The notes under the pieces: generated by a model | What the model saw: the letters and a program-made list of their open reading frames with translations, nothing else | Database searches by the model: none | Told to the model about the DNA's origin: nothing | In this document: one piece after another, positions 6,744-16,771 of the stretch | Position numbering within the stretch: the first letter of the stretch is position 1 | How the letters are laid out: each line of letters opens with the position of its first letter | Translations under genes and position numbers: made by a program | Assembly: GCA_022181065.1 (NCBI GenBank) | Contig: BQMY01000078.1 | Span: 1-64,000, forward strand | Length of the DNA: 64,000 nucleotides | Source: Melioribacteraceae bacterium | GTDB lineage: Bacteria; Bacteroidota; Ignavibacteria; Ignavibacteriales; Melioribacteraceae | Direction: 5' to 3'

Positions 6744-9293
6744 TTATCTTCCTTTATTCAAAGGTAATCTTATTTGAATTGTTGTGCCTTCACCTGATTG
6801 ACTGCTGGCTTTAAAGGTACCATGATGGGCGGCAACTGCATTTGTTATGATAGTCATCCCCAAACCATTTCCCTGGATATTCTGAGAGTTACTGCCCCGA
6901 ATAAACGGCTCCATTACTTTCTCCAGTTCTTCTTCCGGTATTCCAACACCTTCATCTCGTATTGATATTTCAAGCGCTTCCCTAACTTGGGTAAGCATGA
7001 TTTTTATTAGTTTTTCGGGTTTTGAAAATTTAATGGCGTTAGAAATTAAATTACTAAATATCTGTCTCAACAAGTTGGGGTCAATATCTTGCTCAAGAGT
7101 ATTCAGATTGTTTTCTACTTCGATAACATGATTTGATCTTAACCTCGACTTTTCTTCCTCTATTATTTCATTGAGTAAATCGAAGACATTTGTTTTTGCC
7201 GGATTAAAAGCCAGACGACCTCTTTCAGCTCGACTGATCGCCAGAACATCATTTAACATATGCGTCATAGTTTCAACTGCTGTTTGGATTTTGTTAATGT
7301 GTTTCATAATTGCAGGGGCGTCATTATGATTTTCCATAATTTCAAGAAGATCGGCTGAGGCAAGCACGGAAGTGAGGGGAGTCCTGAATTCGTGCGAAAC
7401 CATGGATACAAACTCTGTTTTGAGTCTGTTAAGTTCCTTTTCAACTACAAGGGCTTCCTTAACTCTCTCTTCAGACTCTTTCTGTTTCGCGATCTCTTCT
7501 TTGAGCATCCGGTTGGTTTTGTTTAGCTGTTCAGTTCTCTCTTCCACCAGGTCCTGTAAGTGCCCCTGATACAATTTTAGTTGATTCTCAGCGTATTTTC
7601 TATCAGTAATATCATCCAGTGTTACAAGAACGTGTCTTTTATTGTTTTTATATACAATATCGGTGCTAACCAGGAGTGTAATAGTACAGGTATTTCCATC
7701 CTGATCGAACGAGTTGATTTCCGCCTCTATTTTATTTTGAGGTAAACCGTATATTAATGTTTTTTTTACAGTATTTCTTACATCACAATCTTCACAGAGT
7801 TTTCCATCACCGCAACCGTTCGGGTTATTGATTGTTCCAATACAATTTACGAGATCGCCGCCTCTTTTTCCCAATACTTCATCTTTTAGTTTGCCGGTAT
7901 ATTTAAGACCGGTTTCATTCAGGGCAACAATGTTGGTATTTTCATCCAATAGCATCATAAGAACCGGGGCATGATTAAAAATTGCCATTAAAGTTGCTTC
8001 GCTTTCCCTGAGTGCTTCCTCTGTGGCTTTTTTATCTGTAACATCCATCCCGATTCCGGTCCATAAAACTGACCCATCCTCAAGTTTTTCAGGAATCGCG
8101 CTTGTGCTTAACCATTTTACTGTACCCGAAGCAGTTTTTATTCGGTGTTCACTATAATATCTGGTGAGGCTTTTATAAGATTTGGCTAGTGCTTCTTCGA
8201 AAGAACGTCTGTCTTCTTTCATAATGGAGTTCTGATATTTATTTGCATCCGCAAGTATCTCATGTTGCTCGAACTCAAATATTGTGGAAACGTTTCTGGA
8301 AATATAAGGGAAACTTCTATTTCCTTTAGAGTCGATCATAAACTGATAAAAAACTCCTGGAGCCTCATTTGAAAACGAATCAAGTATAAGCTGTGTTTCC
8401 TTGAGGGCTTTTTGCTTTTCTACTTCTTCCGTAACGTCGAAGATAATTCCATTAACGAATTCTATTGTATCAGGTTGTGAATCAAAAGGTATCCCCTGTG
8501 ATTTGACATGTAACCACCTGATTCCCTTTATCCTGTGAAGAAACCGGAATTTTAAATCGAATTTGAATGGAGGTTTTGAAGCAAGCTCGTCGTTTTCTTT
8601 TAGCAAATTATAATCATCCGGGTGCACCAGGGAGAGCCATTTCCCATAGTCAGTAATCTCGTCCTGCTCTAAACCCAGAATCTGTTTTGCCGAGGGACTT
8701 ACGTTCAAGATTCTGGTGAGCTGTCCCGGTTTTTCGCGATAGAGTTGATAAATAATATAGTTTACAGGATTTTCAATTATTGTCGATAATATACGTTCCC
8801 GACTCCCGAGTTTTTGTTCGGCTTCTTTTCTCCTTGTAATATCGTGAGCAATCGCGTAATACAAATTTTCATCGCTTATAAATATTGAAGACCAGACGAG
8901 CCATCGGTAATTTCCAGATTTGGTTTTATAGCGGTTTTCAAAATAAAAAGTTGTCTGACCTTCCTGCAGTTTACCCATTTCGGCTTTAGTTTGTTCTATA
9001 TCATCCGGATGAACAAATTCAAGCAAATTTTTATTCAGCACTTCATCGCTGGAATAGCCGAGAGATTCATGCCATCCGGGATTAATACGGAGTATACGAC
9101 CATCTATTGAAGCAATGAGTAATAAGTGAAGGGGGAGATTAAAAAATTTAAGAAGCTCGTTATTCTGATTTTGCGCGGAGTTATTATTGCTTTTCTTTAA
9201 GCCTTCAAGTTCTTCCTTTAATTCATCGTTTTCTTTTGAAAGCCTGATGACTTCAGCTTCCGGATTGCGCCCTTTTTCTTGATTTTTACCCAT
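6744..9293 (-). CDS. Multi-PAS sensor histidine kinase
   Basis: An 849-residue soluble kinase with no membrane helix. A short coiled-coil start is followed by four PAS/PAC units (about residues 50-160, 165-290, 295-430, 435-570). A coiled coil leads into HisKA with H-box SMVSHEFRTPLTS (His634) and HATPase_c with N-box (NLISNAIKFS), G1 (DEGVGI) and G2 (GNGLGM). The fourth PAS carries four cysteines (C484, C494, C500, C503) that could bind a metal or cluster. There is no receiver domain and no neighbouring response regulator, so its partner lies elsewhere. It is divergent from the Msr gene across about 280 bp. Confidence 0.93.
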   Translation of the reverse strand: MGKNQEKGRNPEAEVIRLSKENDELKEELEGLKKSNNNSAQNQNNELLKFFNLPLHLLLIASIDGRILRINPGWHESLGYSSDEVLNKNLLEFVHPDDIEQTKAEMGKLQEGQTTFYFENRYKTKSGNYRWLVWSSIFISDENLYYAIAHDITRRKEAEQKLGSRERILSTIIENPVNYIIYQLYREKPGQLTRILNVSPSAKQILGLEQDEITDYGKWLSLVHPDDYNLLKENDELASKPPFKFDLKFRFLHRIKGIRWLHVKSQGIPFDSQPDTIEFVNGIIFDVTEEVEKQKALKETQLILDSFSNEAPGVFYQFMIDSKGNRSFPYISRNVSTIFEFEQHEILADANKYQNSIMKEDRRSFEEALAKSYKSLTRYYSEHRIKTASGTVKWLSTSAIPEKLEDGSVLWTGIGMDVTDKKATEEALRESEATLMAIFNHAPVLMMLLDENTNIVALNETGLKYTGKLKDEVLGKRGGDLVNCIGTINNPNGCGDGKLCEDCDVRNTVKKTLIYGLPQNKIEAEINSFDQDGNTCTITLLVSTDIVYKNNKRHVLVTLDDITDRKYAENQLKLYQGHLQDLVEERTEQLNKTNRMLKEEIAKQKESEERVKEALVVEKELNRLKTEFVSMVSHEFRTPLTSVLASADLLEIMENHNDAPAIMKHINKIQTAVETMTHMLNDVLAISRAERGRLAFNPAKTNVFDLLNEIIEEEKSRLRSNHVIEVENNLNTLEQDIDPNLLRQIFSNLISNAIKFSKPEKLIKIMLTQVREALEISIRDEGVGIPEEELEKVMEPFIRGSNSQNIQGNGLGMTIITNAVAAHHGTFKASSQSGEGTTIQIRLPLNKGR

Positions 9294-9571
9294 CCTTTAC
9301 ACTCTTGTTTTTTTCGGTTTGAAAAATATGTGTAAATATGAAGACTACCATTTGAATATAATACTTTTATTGAAAAAAGATAGAAAGATATTGTCTACAT
9401 AGAAAAAAAGATTCAGGCTGAAATTATTGAAATTGATTAACGTGTTCTGTGGAAAAAAAGAAATGTGTCGGGAGAAATTACAGGGTATGTAATATTTATG
9501 CCAGAAACCGGTTTTGTTTTGAAACTGTTTAATAATAAAATACATTGTATCTATATTAAATGGGAGACAAA

Positions 9572-10660
9572 ATGAAAAATAATTATTTGGTTCTGGCAGG
9601 ATTGCTTTTCCTTCTTGTTGGCTGCACGGATGCTGATGGACAGAGAGAGAAAACGGAAACTGATATTATGAAGACAGTGAATGTCTCATCAGAAAGGAAC
9701 CGAGCAACATTTGCGGGTGGATGTTTCTGGTGTATTGAAGCATCTTTCGAGAAGTATGACGGAGTTATTGACGCTATTTCCGGTTACGCCGGTGGGGAAG
9801 AGGAAAATCCGACATATAAAGACGTTTCATCAGGAAAAACTGGTCATAGAGAAACCGTACAGGTTAATTATGATCCCCATGTAATAAGCTATTCAGAGTT
9901 GCTCGATATCTATTGGAGATTATTCGACCCAACTGATGAAGGCGGATCATTCCATGACAGAGGTCATCAGTATAGCTCGGCTATTTATTATCATGATGAA
10001 AAACAGAAAGCACTTGCTGAGAAGTCCAAAGCACTTCTCCAAAAATCAGGTATCTTTAGTAAGGATATAATAACCCCGATAATGCCACTTGACAAATTTT
10101 ATCCTGCTGAAGATTATCATCAGGATTATTATAAGAAAAATCCCGACAGGTATTATTCATACAGATCGGCATCAGGTAGAGATGAGTTTATCGAAAAACA
10201 CTGGAAAGGAATTAAACCTGGTGAATATTCAAAACCATCCAATTCCGAGATTAAAGCAAAACTTGATGATTTACAGTACCGTGTGACACAGGAACATGCC
10301 ACAGAGCGCGCATTTACCAATAAATATTGGGATAATAAGCGGGATGGTATTTATGTGGATATTGTTACAGGTGAACCTTTGTTCAGTTCGACAGATAAAT
10401 TTGATTCAGGAACCGGCTGGCCCAGTTTTACGAAACCAGTTGACCCCATTTTTGTGAAGAAAAATATTGATACCTCATATGGTATGGAAAGAATTGAAGT
10501 GAGCAGTAAACATGGTGATTCCCATCTGGGTCATGTATTTTACGAAGGTAATGAGCCGACAAATCTGAGATATTGTATTAATTCGGCATCGTTAAAGTTC
10601 ATTCCAAAAGAAAAAATGAAAGATGAAGGTTATGGAGAATATCTGTATCTTTTTGAATAG
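9572..10660 (+). CDS. msrAB: Bifunctional peptide methionine sulfoxide reductase MsrA-MsrB, lipoprotein
   Basis: It repairs oxidised methionine in exported proteins: the MsrA half acts on the S form and the MsrB half on the R form. A lipoprotein signal with lipobox LLVGC lies near residue 18. MsrA (about 45-200) has the catalytic GGCFWC motif and GYAGG. MsrB (about 230-360) has SGTGWPSF and the catalytic cysteine in RYCINS. The zinc CxxC of some MsrB proteins is replaced by YVDIVTGEP, as in the PilB-type subgroup. An earlier ATG at 9560 is possible, but its GGGAGA sequence forms a well-spaced ribosome binding site for ATG 9572. The gene is followed 17 bp later by the barrel protein. Confidence 0.96.
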   Translation: MKNNYLVLAGLLFLLVGCTDADGQREKTETDIMKTVNVSSERNRATFAGGCFWCIEASFEKYDGVIDAISGYAGGEEENPTYKDVSSGKTGHRETVQVNYDPHVISYSELLDIYWRLFDPTDEGGSFHDRGHQYSSAIYYHDEKQKALAEKSKALLQKSGIFSKDIITPIMPLDKFYPAEDYHQDYYKKNPDRYYSYRSASGRDEFIEKHWKGIKPGEYSKPSNSEIKAKLDDLQYRVTQEHATERAFTNKYWDNKRDGIYVDIVTGEPLFSSTDKFDSGTGWPSFTKPVDPIFVKKNIDTSYGMERIEVSSKHGDSHLGHVFYEGNEPTNLRYCINSASLKFIPKEKMKDEGYGEYLYLFE

Positions 10661-10677
10661 AGAAGAATTGAGGAGAG

Positions 10678-11502
10678 ATGATGTTAAAAAAAATATTGCT
10701 GATACTATTATTGACCGGTTTAACGAGTGCCATGTACGGAAGCGGCTGGCCTGTTAAAAAGGGAAGCGGTTATTTTCAAATGAGCGCCCAATATATGGGT
10801 AGCGATAAATATTATGATTCGGATGGTGACAAGGTAGATATCCCAAAATTTAGCGATTTTACCATCAGCTTGTTTGGGTCTTATGGTGTAACCGATAAAA
10901 TATCTGTTTATGGTTCGTTTCCGTTTATGCGCTTTTTAACAACGGAAAATTCAATAACCGGGGGTGAGGCAACCAACACGGGATTATCAGATTTTACACT
11001 CGGTATGAAATACTATTTGGGTAAATTGGCGGGAACATATTTTAGCGCGAAAGTAAGCGTTGGCATTCCGGTAGGTGACAACGAAGATGAAAATTTTCTC
11101 TTTACCGGTGACGGTGAGTGGAACCAATACTTCGCCATAGCGGCTGGTCGCTCACTTGGAAATGGATTTTACGTCGGTGCTGACGCCGGTTTTAGTAACA
11201 GGAATGAAGGATACAGTGATGATATTCTTTATAACGCGGAAGTAGGCTATAAAGTCAGCACGAATCTTCTCGTTATTTTAAAGATTAATGGAAAACAACC
11301 TCTGGAAAATGGTTCAAATATTCAGTTTGGCGGAGTAGCGGGATTGGCCGCGAACAATCAAAAATATTTGGCGTACGGACCGGAATTACTCTATTCCATT
11401 AATGATAAGATTGGATTAAACGCGGCATTGCAAACCGGAACCAATACCGCGAATGTAATTTCCGCGCTGGTATTTAAAGGTGGATTATATTATAAACTTT
11501 AG
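10678..11502 (+). CDS. Outer-membrane beta-barrel protein
   Basis: A 274-residue protein with a signal peptide (residues 1-20). Alternating aromatic/polar strands follow, with Gly/Asp turns (KISVYGSFPFMRF, TDFTL-type strands), ending in a hydrophobic strand with terminal leucine (GGLYYKL). It resembles the transporter or phenol-degradation MetA-like barrel families, but no specific substrate can be named. A good Shine-Dalgarno (GAGGAGAG) lies just upstream of ATG 10678. It is probably co-transcribed with msrAB. Its stop overlaps the convergent gene by 4 bp. Confidence 0.7.
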   Translation: MMLKKILLILLLTGLTSAMYGSGWPVKKGSGYFQMSAQYMGSDKYYDSDGDKVDIPKFSDFTISLFGSYGVTDKISVYGSFPFMRFLTTENSITGGEATNTGLSDFTLGMKYYLGKLAGTYFSAKVSVGIPVGDNEDENFLFTGDGEWNQYFAIAAGRSLGNGFYVGADAGFSNRNEGYSDDILYNAEVGYKVSTNLLVILKINGKQPLENGSNIQFGGVAGLAANNQKYLAYGPELLYSINDKIGLNAALQTGTNTANVISALVFKGGLYYKL

Positions 11503-12458
11503 TTGTTAAATGGAACTTCCGAAAACTTGAAATCAGATCTCGTTACCGCCCGTGTAGCGAGATTTGTTTTTGATACCAGTTTCCAGTTTTTGTTATTGAT
11601 ATCAAACTTTTCCGGTAAAGCTTCACCACTCCATTTATATTTATAATTGTAGAGCACCTCTTTCCGTGCTTCAAACCAATTTGTCATCCATAATTTGAAC
11701 AATACCTCTTTCAGATCATTATTCTCGGTATCAATAGCATAAATGAATATTTCGTCTGCCAACTCGGCGGCACCCGAAAGGTTATCCTCATTAAAAGTTT
11801 CTGTTCTTCCGGCATGCATCCATATGAAAGCTACAGGTGTTCCCGGATAATATTCTTCCACACATTTTTTCCAGAACTCCAGATTAACACTGTATTTCAT
11901 TGGTGCCAGCATAACTTTCTGCGGATATAGAGAGAATAGCTTTCTGTAACGTTCAATGATATCTTCTCTTGCTGAATAAGTGCTGAATACAAGGTAGGTA
12001 TTCCGCGGCATACGTCGGATAAAATTTTCAACCTCTTCGAAAGTAAAGGGGTTACCCGATTTATCTTCCTCAATATATTGGTTTTCAAAAGGTTCATCGA
12101 TATAATAATATTTTATACCTGAGTACTCCGGATTGCCTATTATTGTTTCATAATTATCCTTGTGTATCTGGAAAATCATATTTTCTGTTATATTGAAAAA
12201 TTCTGATTTTTTTGCGAAATGCCCCCAATGAGGGGAATCTTCTTCTGCGGTCCACATTTTTGAAATTCCGAAATTAACATATTGCTGATAAGAGAAACGC
12301 TCTTCAACCGAAGAATTTTGTGGCCAAATACCGATGTTTTTGCCCTTAGCGGGTGTATAGCCTTCAACTTCCCACTGTTGAAAATTGTGAACATATTCCA
12401 CATTTTGTGAAAACAATAAACCTGTAACAAATAACAGGAAAGCAATTAAATATTTCAT
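11499..12458 (-). CDS. Secreted protein of unknown function
   Basis: A 319-residue protein with a clear signal peptide (MKYLIAFLLFVTGLLFSQ). I do not recognise the family. The rest is soluble and aromatic-rich, with strand/helix alternation and motifs such as KYYYIDEPFE and TPVAFIWMHAGR. These resemble the barrel strands of glycoside-hydrolase-like or polysaccharide-associated TIM-barrel proteins; the acidic pair in YIDEP could be catalytic. That is only a structural guess. It has no T9SS tail, so it is probably periplasmic or outer-surface. It is transcribed convergently to the barrel gene and stands near the GH53 gene on the same strand. Confidence 0.6.
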   Translation of the reverse strand: MKYLIAFLLFVTGLLFSQNVEYVHNFQQWEVEGYTPAKGKNIGIWPQNSSVEERFSYQQYVNFGISKMWTAEEDSPHWGHFAKKSEFFNITENMIFQIHKDNYETIIGNPEYSGIKYYYIDEPFENQYIEEDKSGNPFTFEEVENFIRRMPRNTYLVFSTYSAREDIIERYRKLFSLYPQKVMLAPMKYSVNLEFWKKCVEEYYPGTPVAFIWMHAGRTETFNEDNLSGAAELADEIFIYAIDTENNDLKEVLFKLWMTNWFEARKEVLYNYKYKWSGEALPEKFDINNKNWKLVSKTNLATRAVTRSDFKFSEVPFNN

Positions 12459-12550
12459 CCTGAGCCTTAAATTTTTGGTTTTAAGTTAGAATGAAAAGTT
12501 TTAATACACAATAGCGAATCTTAATTATATATAGTTAGTATCATATGATA

Positions 12551-14779
12551 CTACTTGAGGAGGACCATTTTTTTTGTGACTGAGCCTGATTTTGTGGAGA
12601 TTTTATAGAAATATACACCGCTCGTTAGTCCGGACGAATTTATAGTTATACTGTTTTCCCCTTCACTGAAAATCTGATCCGCGGCAGTAAAAACCAGCTT
12701 TCCGAGCACATCATAGATATCAATTTTAACATGCTGACGGTTATCCAGAACAAACCTGATTTGAGTAGTTCCGTTAAACGGGTTGGGGTAGTTTTGGGAT
12801 ACGTAAAAACTTTCAGGTATTTGATCCTTTAATGAGAGTGTTGCTTCTCCATGTCTGATTATTGACCCGGTTTGACCGTAAGCAAAAAAGAGCGAGCCTT
12901 CCACCTGCGCAATACCGTTAAAATCCTTGTTTGTAATGTTGGAAAGTTTAGCCCAGCTTTGTCCACCGTTCGCTGTTTGATAGAGACCGCCCATCCATCC
13001 GGCGCCCCAGCCATTTTGAGCATCTTCGAAATAAATATGATCTATTGACGGAAAATTTGTTGTGGAACTACTCCATGTTAAACCGCCATCTGTCGTTTTA
13101 ATTATTACATTCCCCTCAGAAACATACCCGGTTTGTTCATCAATGAATGATAATGAAGTGAAATAGGCATGGGCGCTGATTCCGGGTGAATCGTAGGCGT
13201 CAAAAACAACATCCCATGATTCCCCTGAATCTGTGGTTTTAATAACAACACCTTCGTACAGGTAGCTACCCCATGGATCGAGACCCCTGATATATCCTCC
13301 AACCGCGTAGCCGACATTACTATTCAGAAATTGCATTGCGTCTATTGTTTGACCATTTGTGTAGGAAAAACTAAGGATTCCGTGGTTGGTCCAGGTATTA
13401 CCACCATTTGTGGTTTTGAGCATAAATTTAGGGTCGCGCGCAATAAAGCCGGTATCTGCGGACACAAATTCCATAGCCTGATATTTGCCGAATCGGGGAA
13501 CGTTTATTTCAGTCCAATCATGACCGGAATTGGTTGTTTTGTAGAATTTCAGGTCATGGTTAGATTGGCGTGTGATCCAGCCTATATTCGGGTTGAAAAA
13601 CTCAATACTTAAAAAGCCATCGCTTGAGCTAAACTGCGTATTATCGAAATTGTAGATTATTTCCCAACCCTGTCCGATATTATTGGAGTAAATAACTTCA
13701 CCGTTTTTGGTGAGTGCCCAGCAATTTTCCTTGCTCAGAGCAGACATTGCAACTATTGAGCTAGAAATTTCATCTTCCACTACTTTTCTGTAATCACCGG
13801 TGGAAATATCAGTATAAATTGTTAGATGATCCTCACCATAAATCAGAACTTCGTTGCCGCTAAATGCACTTATCCCATCGAAAAGCGCCTGGTATTCACG
13901 TATCAGGGTCCATGTTGAATCAGCGGTGTTGTATTTTATAAGAACACTTTCATCTGCAGTGGAGCCGTAGTCCCTCCCAACCGCGTAGATATTTTCATCG
14001 ATCATTGCAGCCTGCATAATACGTTTGCTGTATTCTCCGGTGTGAATGGAGGAGAATGTTTTTTCAATTGTTTCAAAAATATAGACGTTCCCCGATTCGC
14101 CGGTGAGCAGGATTTTATTATCTTCGGGAAGAGGTGAGGTACTCAAAAGGGTGTAAACAAGTGTCTCCGCAGATAGGTCTTCCCAGGTAATTCCAAAATC
14201 AGTACTTCTGACAAATCCCCTCTGATGTGAAGTCAGGTATATTACATCATTGTATATTTCCGCGCTTGTAATATTACGATCATATTGGTGAAAGAGGGAG
14301 GAACTCCATGTATTACCGGCATCGGTGCTGCGTTTAACCTGTGAATCGACACCAAGTACCAGTAGTGTATTTTCATCCACAGCGAGTATTTGAGAAAAAG
14401 CTGTCCCGCTGAAGTTAATTTTTTGCCAGTTGGCTCCACCGTCAGTTGTAAGAAAAACTTCATTAAAATAATTGTAGAGATAACTTCCCTTGGTTAATAG
14501 ATACCCGATGTTATCATTGTAAAAGCTGATATCAACAATATCATAATTTGTAGGAAGCATTTGAACATCAACTTCACCGGTTGTTGTTGAAAGGGAAAGA
14601 ATTGTACCTGCTTCAGCACCAAGAAGAATAGAATTATTGATTTCTACATGACATAGCGGATCATTTGAAGTCGTAACAGGATTAGAAAAAAACAAATCTT
14701 CCTTGAAGAGGGATTGTGTAAAAAAAACTTCACTTAACATGAACACTAATAAAATTGCTAATAGTATCTTTTTACCCAT
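12551..14779 (-). CDS. T9SS-secreted ASP-box beta-propeller protein
   Basis: A 742-residue protein. A signal peptide is followed by at least nine ASP-box/BNR motifs of the type S/T-x-D/N-x-G-x-x-W (TDGGANW, TDAGNTW, TDFGITW, TNSGHDW, TNGGNTW, TDSGESW, TDGGLTW, TANGGQSW). These are the blades of a sialidase/Ycf48-like propeller filling residues about 25-650. The T9SS sorting domain follows (QNYPNPFNGTTQI to KKMVLLK). ASP-box propellers occur in sialidases but also in binding and assembly proteins. No sialidase arginine triad was identified, so I call only the fold. It is likely a secreted surface protein. Confidence 0.88.
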   Translation of the reverse strand: MGKKILLAILLVFMLSEVFFTQSLFKEDLFFSNPVTTSNDPLCHVEINNSILLGAEAGTILSLSTTTGEVDVQMLPTNYDIVDISFYNDNIGYLLTKGSYLYNYFNEVFLTTDGGANWQKINFSGTAFSQILAVDENTLLVLGVDSQVKRSTDAGNTWSSSLFHQYDRNITSAEIYNDVIYLTSHQRGFVRSTDFGITWEDLSAETLVYTLLSTSPLPEDNKILLTGESGNVYIFETIEKTFSSIHTGEYSKRIMQAAMIDENIYAVGRDYGSTADESVLIKYNTADSTWTLIREYQALFDGISAFSGNEVLIYGEDHLTIYTDISTGDYRKVVEDEISSSIVAMSALSKENCWALTKNGEVIYSNNIGQGWEIIYNFDNTQFSSSDGFLSIEFFNPNIGWITRQSNHDLKFYKTTNSGHDWTEINVPRFGKYQAMEFVSADTGFIARDPKFMLKTTNGGNTWTNHGILSFSYTNGQTIDAMQFLNSNVGYAVGGYIRGLDPWGSYLYEGVVIKTTDSGESWDVVFDAYDSPGISAHAYFTSLSFIDEQTGYVSEGNVIIKTTDGGLTWSSSTTNFPSIDHIYFEDAQNGWGAGWMGGLYQTANGGQSWAKLSNITNKDFNGIAQVEGSLFFAYGQTGSIIRHGEATLSLKDQIPESFYVSQNYPNPFNGTTQIRFVLDNRQHVKIDIYDVLGKLVFTAADQIFSEGENSITINSSGLTSGVYFYKISTKSGSVTKKMVLLK

Positions 14780-14908
14780 GTTTTAACCACCTCGCTTGTG
14801 CAGATAATTCATTACCGCGAAAAATATGCGCGGTAACCAGATTAAACTGTCTATTTATATTGGGAAATTGTATTTATTAGTAAATAATAAAACAATATTC
14901 GTTCCAGG

Positions 14909-16282
14909 CTATTTCAAAAGCATTATCGGTCTGTAAACCGAGAAGTTGCTTCCATCAATTTTCAGGAAATAGACTCCCGATGGAAACCCATAAATCTTTA
15001 CTTCTAACCGATGGTTTCCACTTTGATAGATTTTTTCAGAATAACTTTTTACACACTCACCCAATGAAGACCATATTGTGATTTTTAGAGTTTCCTGCTC
15101 TTTAAGAAAGAGATTAAAGTTTGTTGCAGAATTAAACGGGTTGGGATAGTTGTGTGAGATAAAAAACTTTTTATTAGTACTATTTTGAGTTTCAAAAGAA
15201 GTAAGATAACTCTCGAACACTTCAAAAGAGGGTAGGGCGTTGCCAATAAAATCGAATAAAAGTTGATTTTCCCAGGGTGAATCCATGCCCGGGATACCTC
15301 GAAAAGCCGGTTCCCATAACGCAACCCCTGTTACTTTACCGCTGTAAGATTCAAGAAGCGTTAGTAAATCTGTATAATATTGTTTTTGTCCGGCAGGTGT
15401 AGCGGGATAATTCTCAAGTAGTTGGGATTCTTCCCACACAAAATTGTTGGTGCCATCCTGATTGGCAAGAGTAAATGGATAGGCTGTTTCGGCAATAAAT
15501 ATATCTTGAGAGTATCGCCAGGTAAGATCATCCAGGTTATCTTTTAGATTATCCAATTCGCCATGCCACCAGGGATAGTACGAGAGTCCGATTATATCAA
15601 AGTCAAACCCATATGTTAGAAGCTTGCTGAAGAACCATCTGCATGATGCATTGTCTCCTCCACGGTCGGTGTGGATCATTATTTTAGTGGTGTTCTCGGG
15701 ACCAAGAGCGTCATTGATTGCCTGTTTCCCCGCGTTCAGTAGAGCCGCGAATTTTGTCCACTGGTCAAATGTGTTTAAATCATCACAAATTCGGGCTTCA
15801 TCCCACAGGAAACCGCAAGAAATTTCATTACCGAGCTGTACAATTTCGGGTATGGTGTTTTGTGCCTGAAGCGCGGATATTACAGAGTAAGTGTAATTGT
15901 ATAAAGAATCGACGAGGGTATCAAATTCAAGTCCCACCCATGCAGAGGGAATATCTTGCTTGCCCGGATCAGCCCACCAGTCGGAATAATGGAAATCGAG
16001 GTATAGTTTTAATCCTGCTTCTTTTGCGGCGAGTGCGGTGTTTAGTGTGCTTTCGAGATCATTGTAACCTTCGGCGGGGGTATGCCAAATTCTCAACCTT
16101 ACGTGCGTAAAACCCGTTTGAGAGAAAATATTGAGTAAGGGAGTTTCGTTTCCATGATGATAAAACTTCGCGTTGTTTTCGTTTAATTCTTCCCAAAAGG
16201 AAAGATCAGCAGCACGAATGAAGTTACTAGATTGGGCGATTGTGAGTGTTGATATTATAAGATATAAAAGGAGTGTTTTCAT
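14909..16282 (-). CDS. Secreted endo-beta-1,4-galactanase (GH53)
   Basis: It should cleave beta-1,4-galactan side chains of pectin (arabinogalactan type I) outside the cell. The GH53 barrel starts right after the signal peptide with FIRAADLSFWEEL and FTHVRLRIWHTP. The acid/base Glu lies in VQLGNEISCGFLW and the nucleophile Glu in IFIAETAYPFT, both at the expected strand ends. The core is about 345 residues, normal for the family. The C-terminus is a T9SS sorting domain (HNYPNPFNSATNF). The neighbouring secreted proteins on the same strand may belong to the same polysaccharide programme, but no SusC/SusD pair is next to it. Confidence 0.93.
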   Translation of the reverse strand: MKTLLLYLIISTLTIAQSSNFIRAADLSFWEELNENNAKFYHHGNETPLLNIFSQTGFTHVRLRIWHTPAEGYNDLESTLNTALAAKEAGLKLYLDFHYSDWWADPGKQDIPSAWVGLEFDTLVDSLYNYTYSVISALQAQNTIPEIVQLGNEISCGFLWDEARICDDLNTFDQWTKFAALLNAGKQAINDALGPENTTKIMIHTDRGGDNASCRWFFSKLLTYGFDFDIIGLSYYPWWHGELDNLKDNLDDLTWRYSQDIFIAETAYPFTLANQDGTNNFVWEESQLLENYPATPAGQKQYYTDLLTLLESYSGKVTGVALWEPAFRGIPGMDSPWENQLLFDFIGNALPSFEVFESYLTSFETQNSTNKKFFISHNYPNPFNSATNFNLFLKEQETLKITIWSSLGECVKSYSEKIYQSGNHRLEVKIYGFPSGVYFLKIDGSNFSVYRPIMLLK

Positions 16283-16453
16283 GATTATAAAATAAGGAAA
16301 TGGAAATTAAAAGGGAACAATTCAATGTTCTTCCCAGACATGAGGATTTATTTTAAATCACACAACCACGACAAATTTGTAACTGCGGGATGACCTAATC
16401 TTGTACAAATAGTAAAAAGTTTTCTGCGTCTTTCGAAGGAGGGGAATATAACA

Positions 16454-16474
16454 GAGACGCCATTTATGGCGTCT
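16454..16474. repeat. Palindrome flanking element A, left copy
   Basis: A 21-bp hairpin (GAGACGCC...GGCGTCT). It is repeated in direct orientation with one mismatch at 16675-16695, on the other side of element A. Confidence 0.8.
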
Positions 16475-16674
16475 GAGAATGTTGAAAAACCTGGTTGTTG
16501 ATTTTCACGTCCCCCTTCTGAAGGGGGAAATCACTCCGCCATCGGCGGATTTTGTGATGGGGGATGACCAAAAGTCATAAAAAATGTAATAAATCATCCT
16601 CCGTCTTTCGACTGCCGTCGAAATCCACCTCCTTCCAAGGAGGACTTTTAACGAAATGACTTTGTCGACAGGCT
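16475..16674 (+). mobile_element. Five-hairpin MITE-like element, copy A
   Basis: A 200-bp non-coding element in a 489-bp gene-free stretch. It starts GAGAATGTTGAAAAAC and ends ACTTTGTCGACAGGCT, giving imperfect inverted termini (TGTTGA/TCGACA). Inside, in order, are hairpins CCCCCTTC-T-GAAGGGGG, TCCGCC-ATC-GGCGGA (itself inside ATCAC...GTGAT), ATGAC-CAAAA-GTCAT, TTTCGAC-TGCC-GTCGAAA and CCTCCTT-CC-AAGGAGG. The rest of 16283-16771 holds only the flanking palindromes and AT-rich sequence. No open reading frame worth reporting is present. Confidence 0.75.
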
Positions 16675-16695
16675 GAGACGCCATTTATGACGTCT
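16675..16695. repeat. Palindrome flanking element A, right copy
   Basis: Direct repeat of 16454-16474 with one mismatch, immediately after the element end. It is extended to a perfect outer end (CGTCTC). Confidence 0.8.
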
Positions 16696-16771
16696 CTACA
16701 ATTTTGATTTCGGGTGCAGGAAGATAGGATAATGTAAATTTTTCCCGGCACTCAGTACTAACCACTCAGCA

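Noticed and set aside
16441-16712. CRISPR array or attachment site
   Set aside because: Palindromes are present but not regularly spaced direct repeats with spacers; the pattern fits a single mobile element with flanks.
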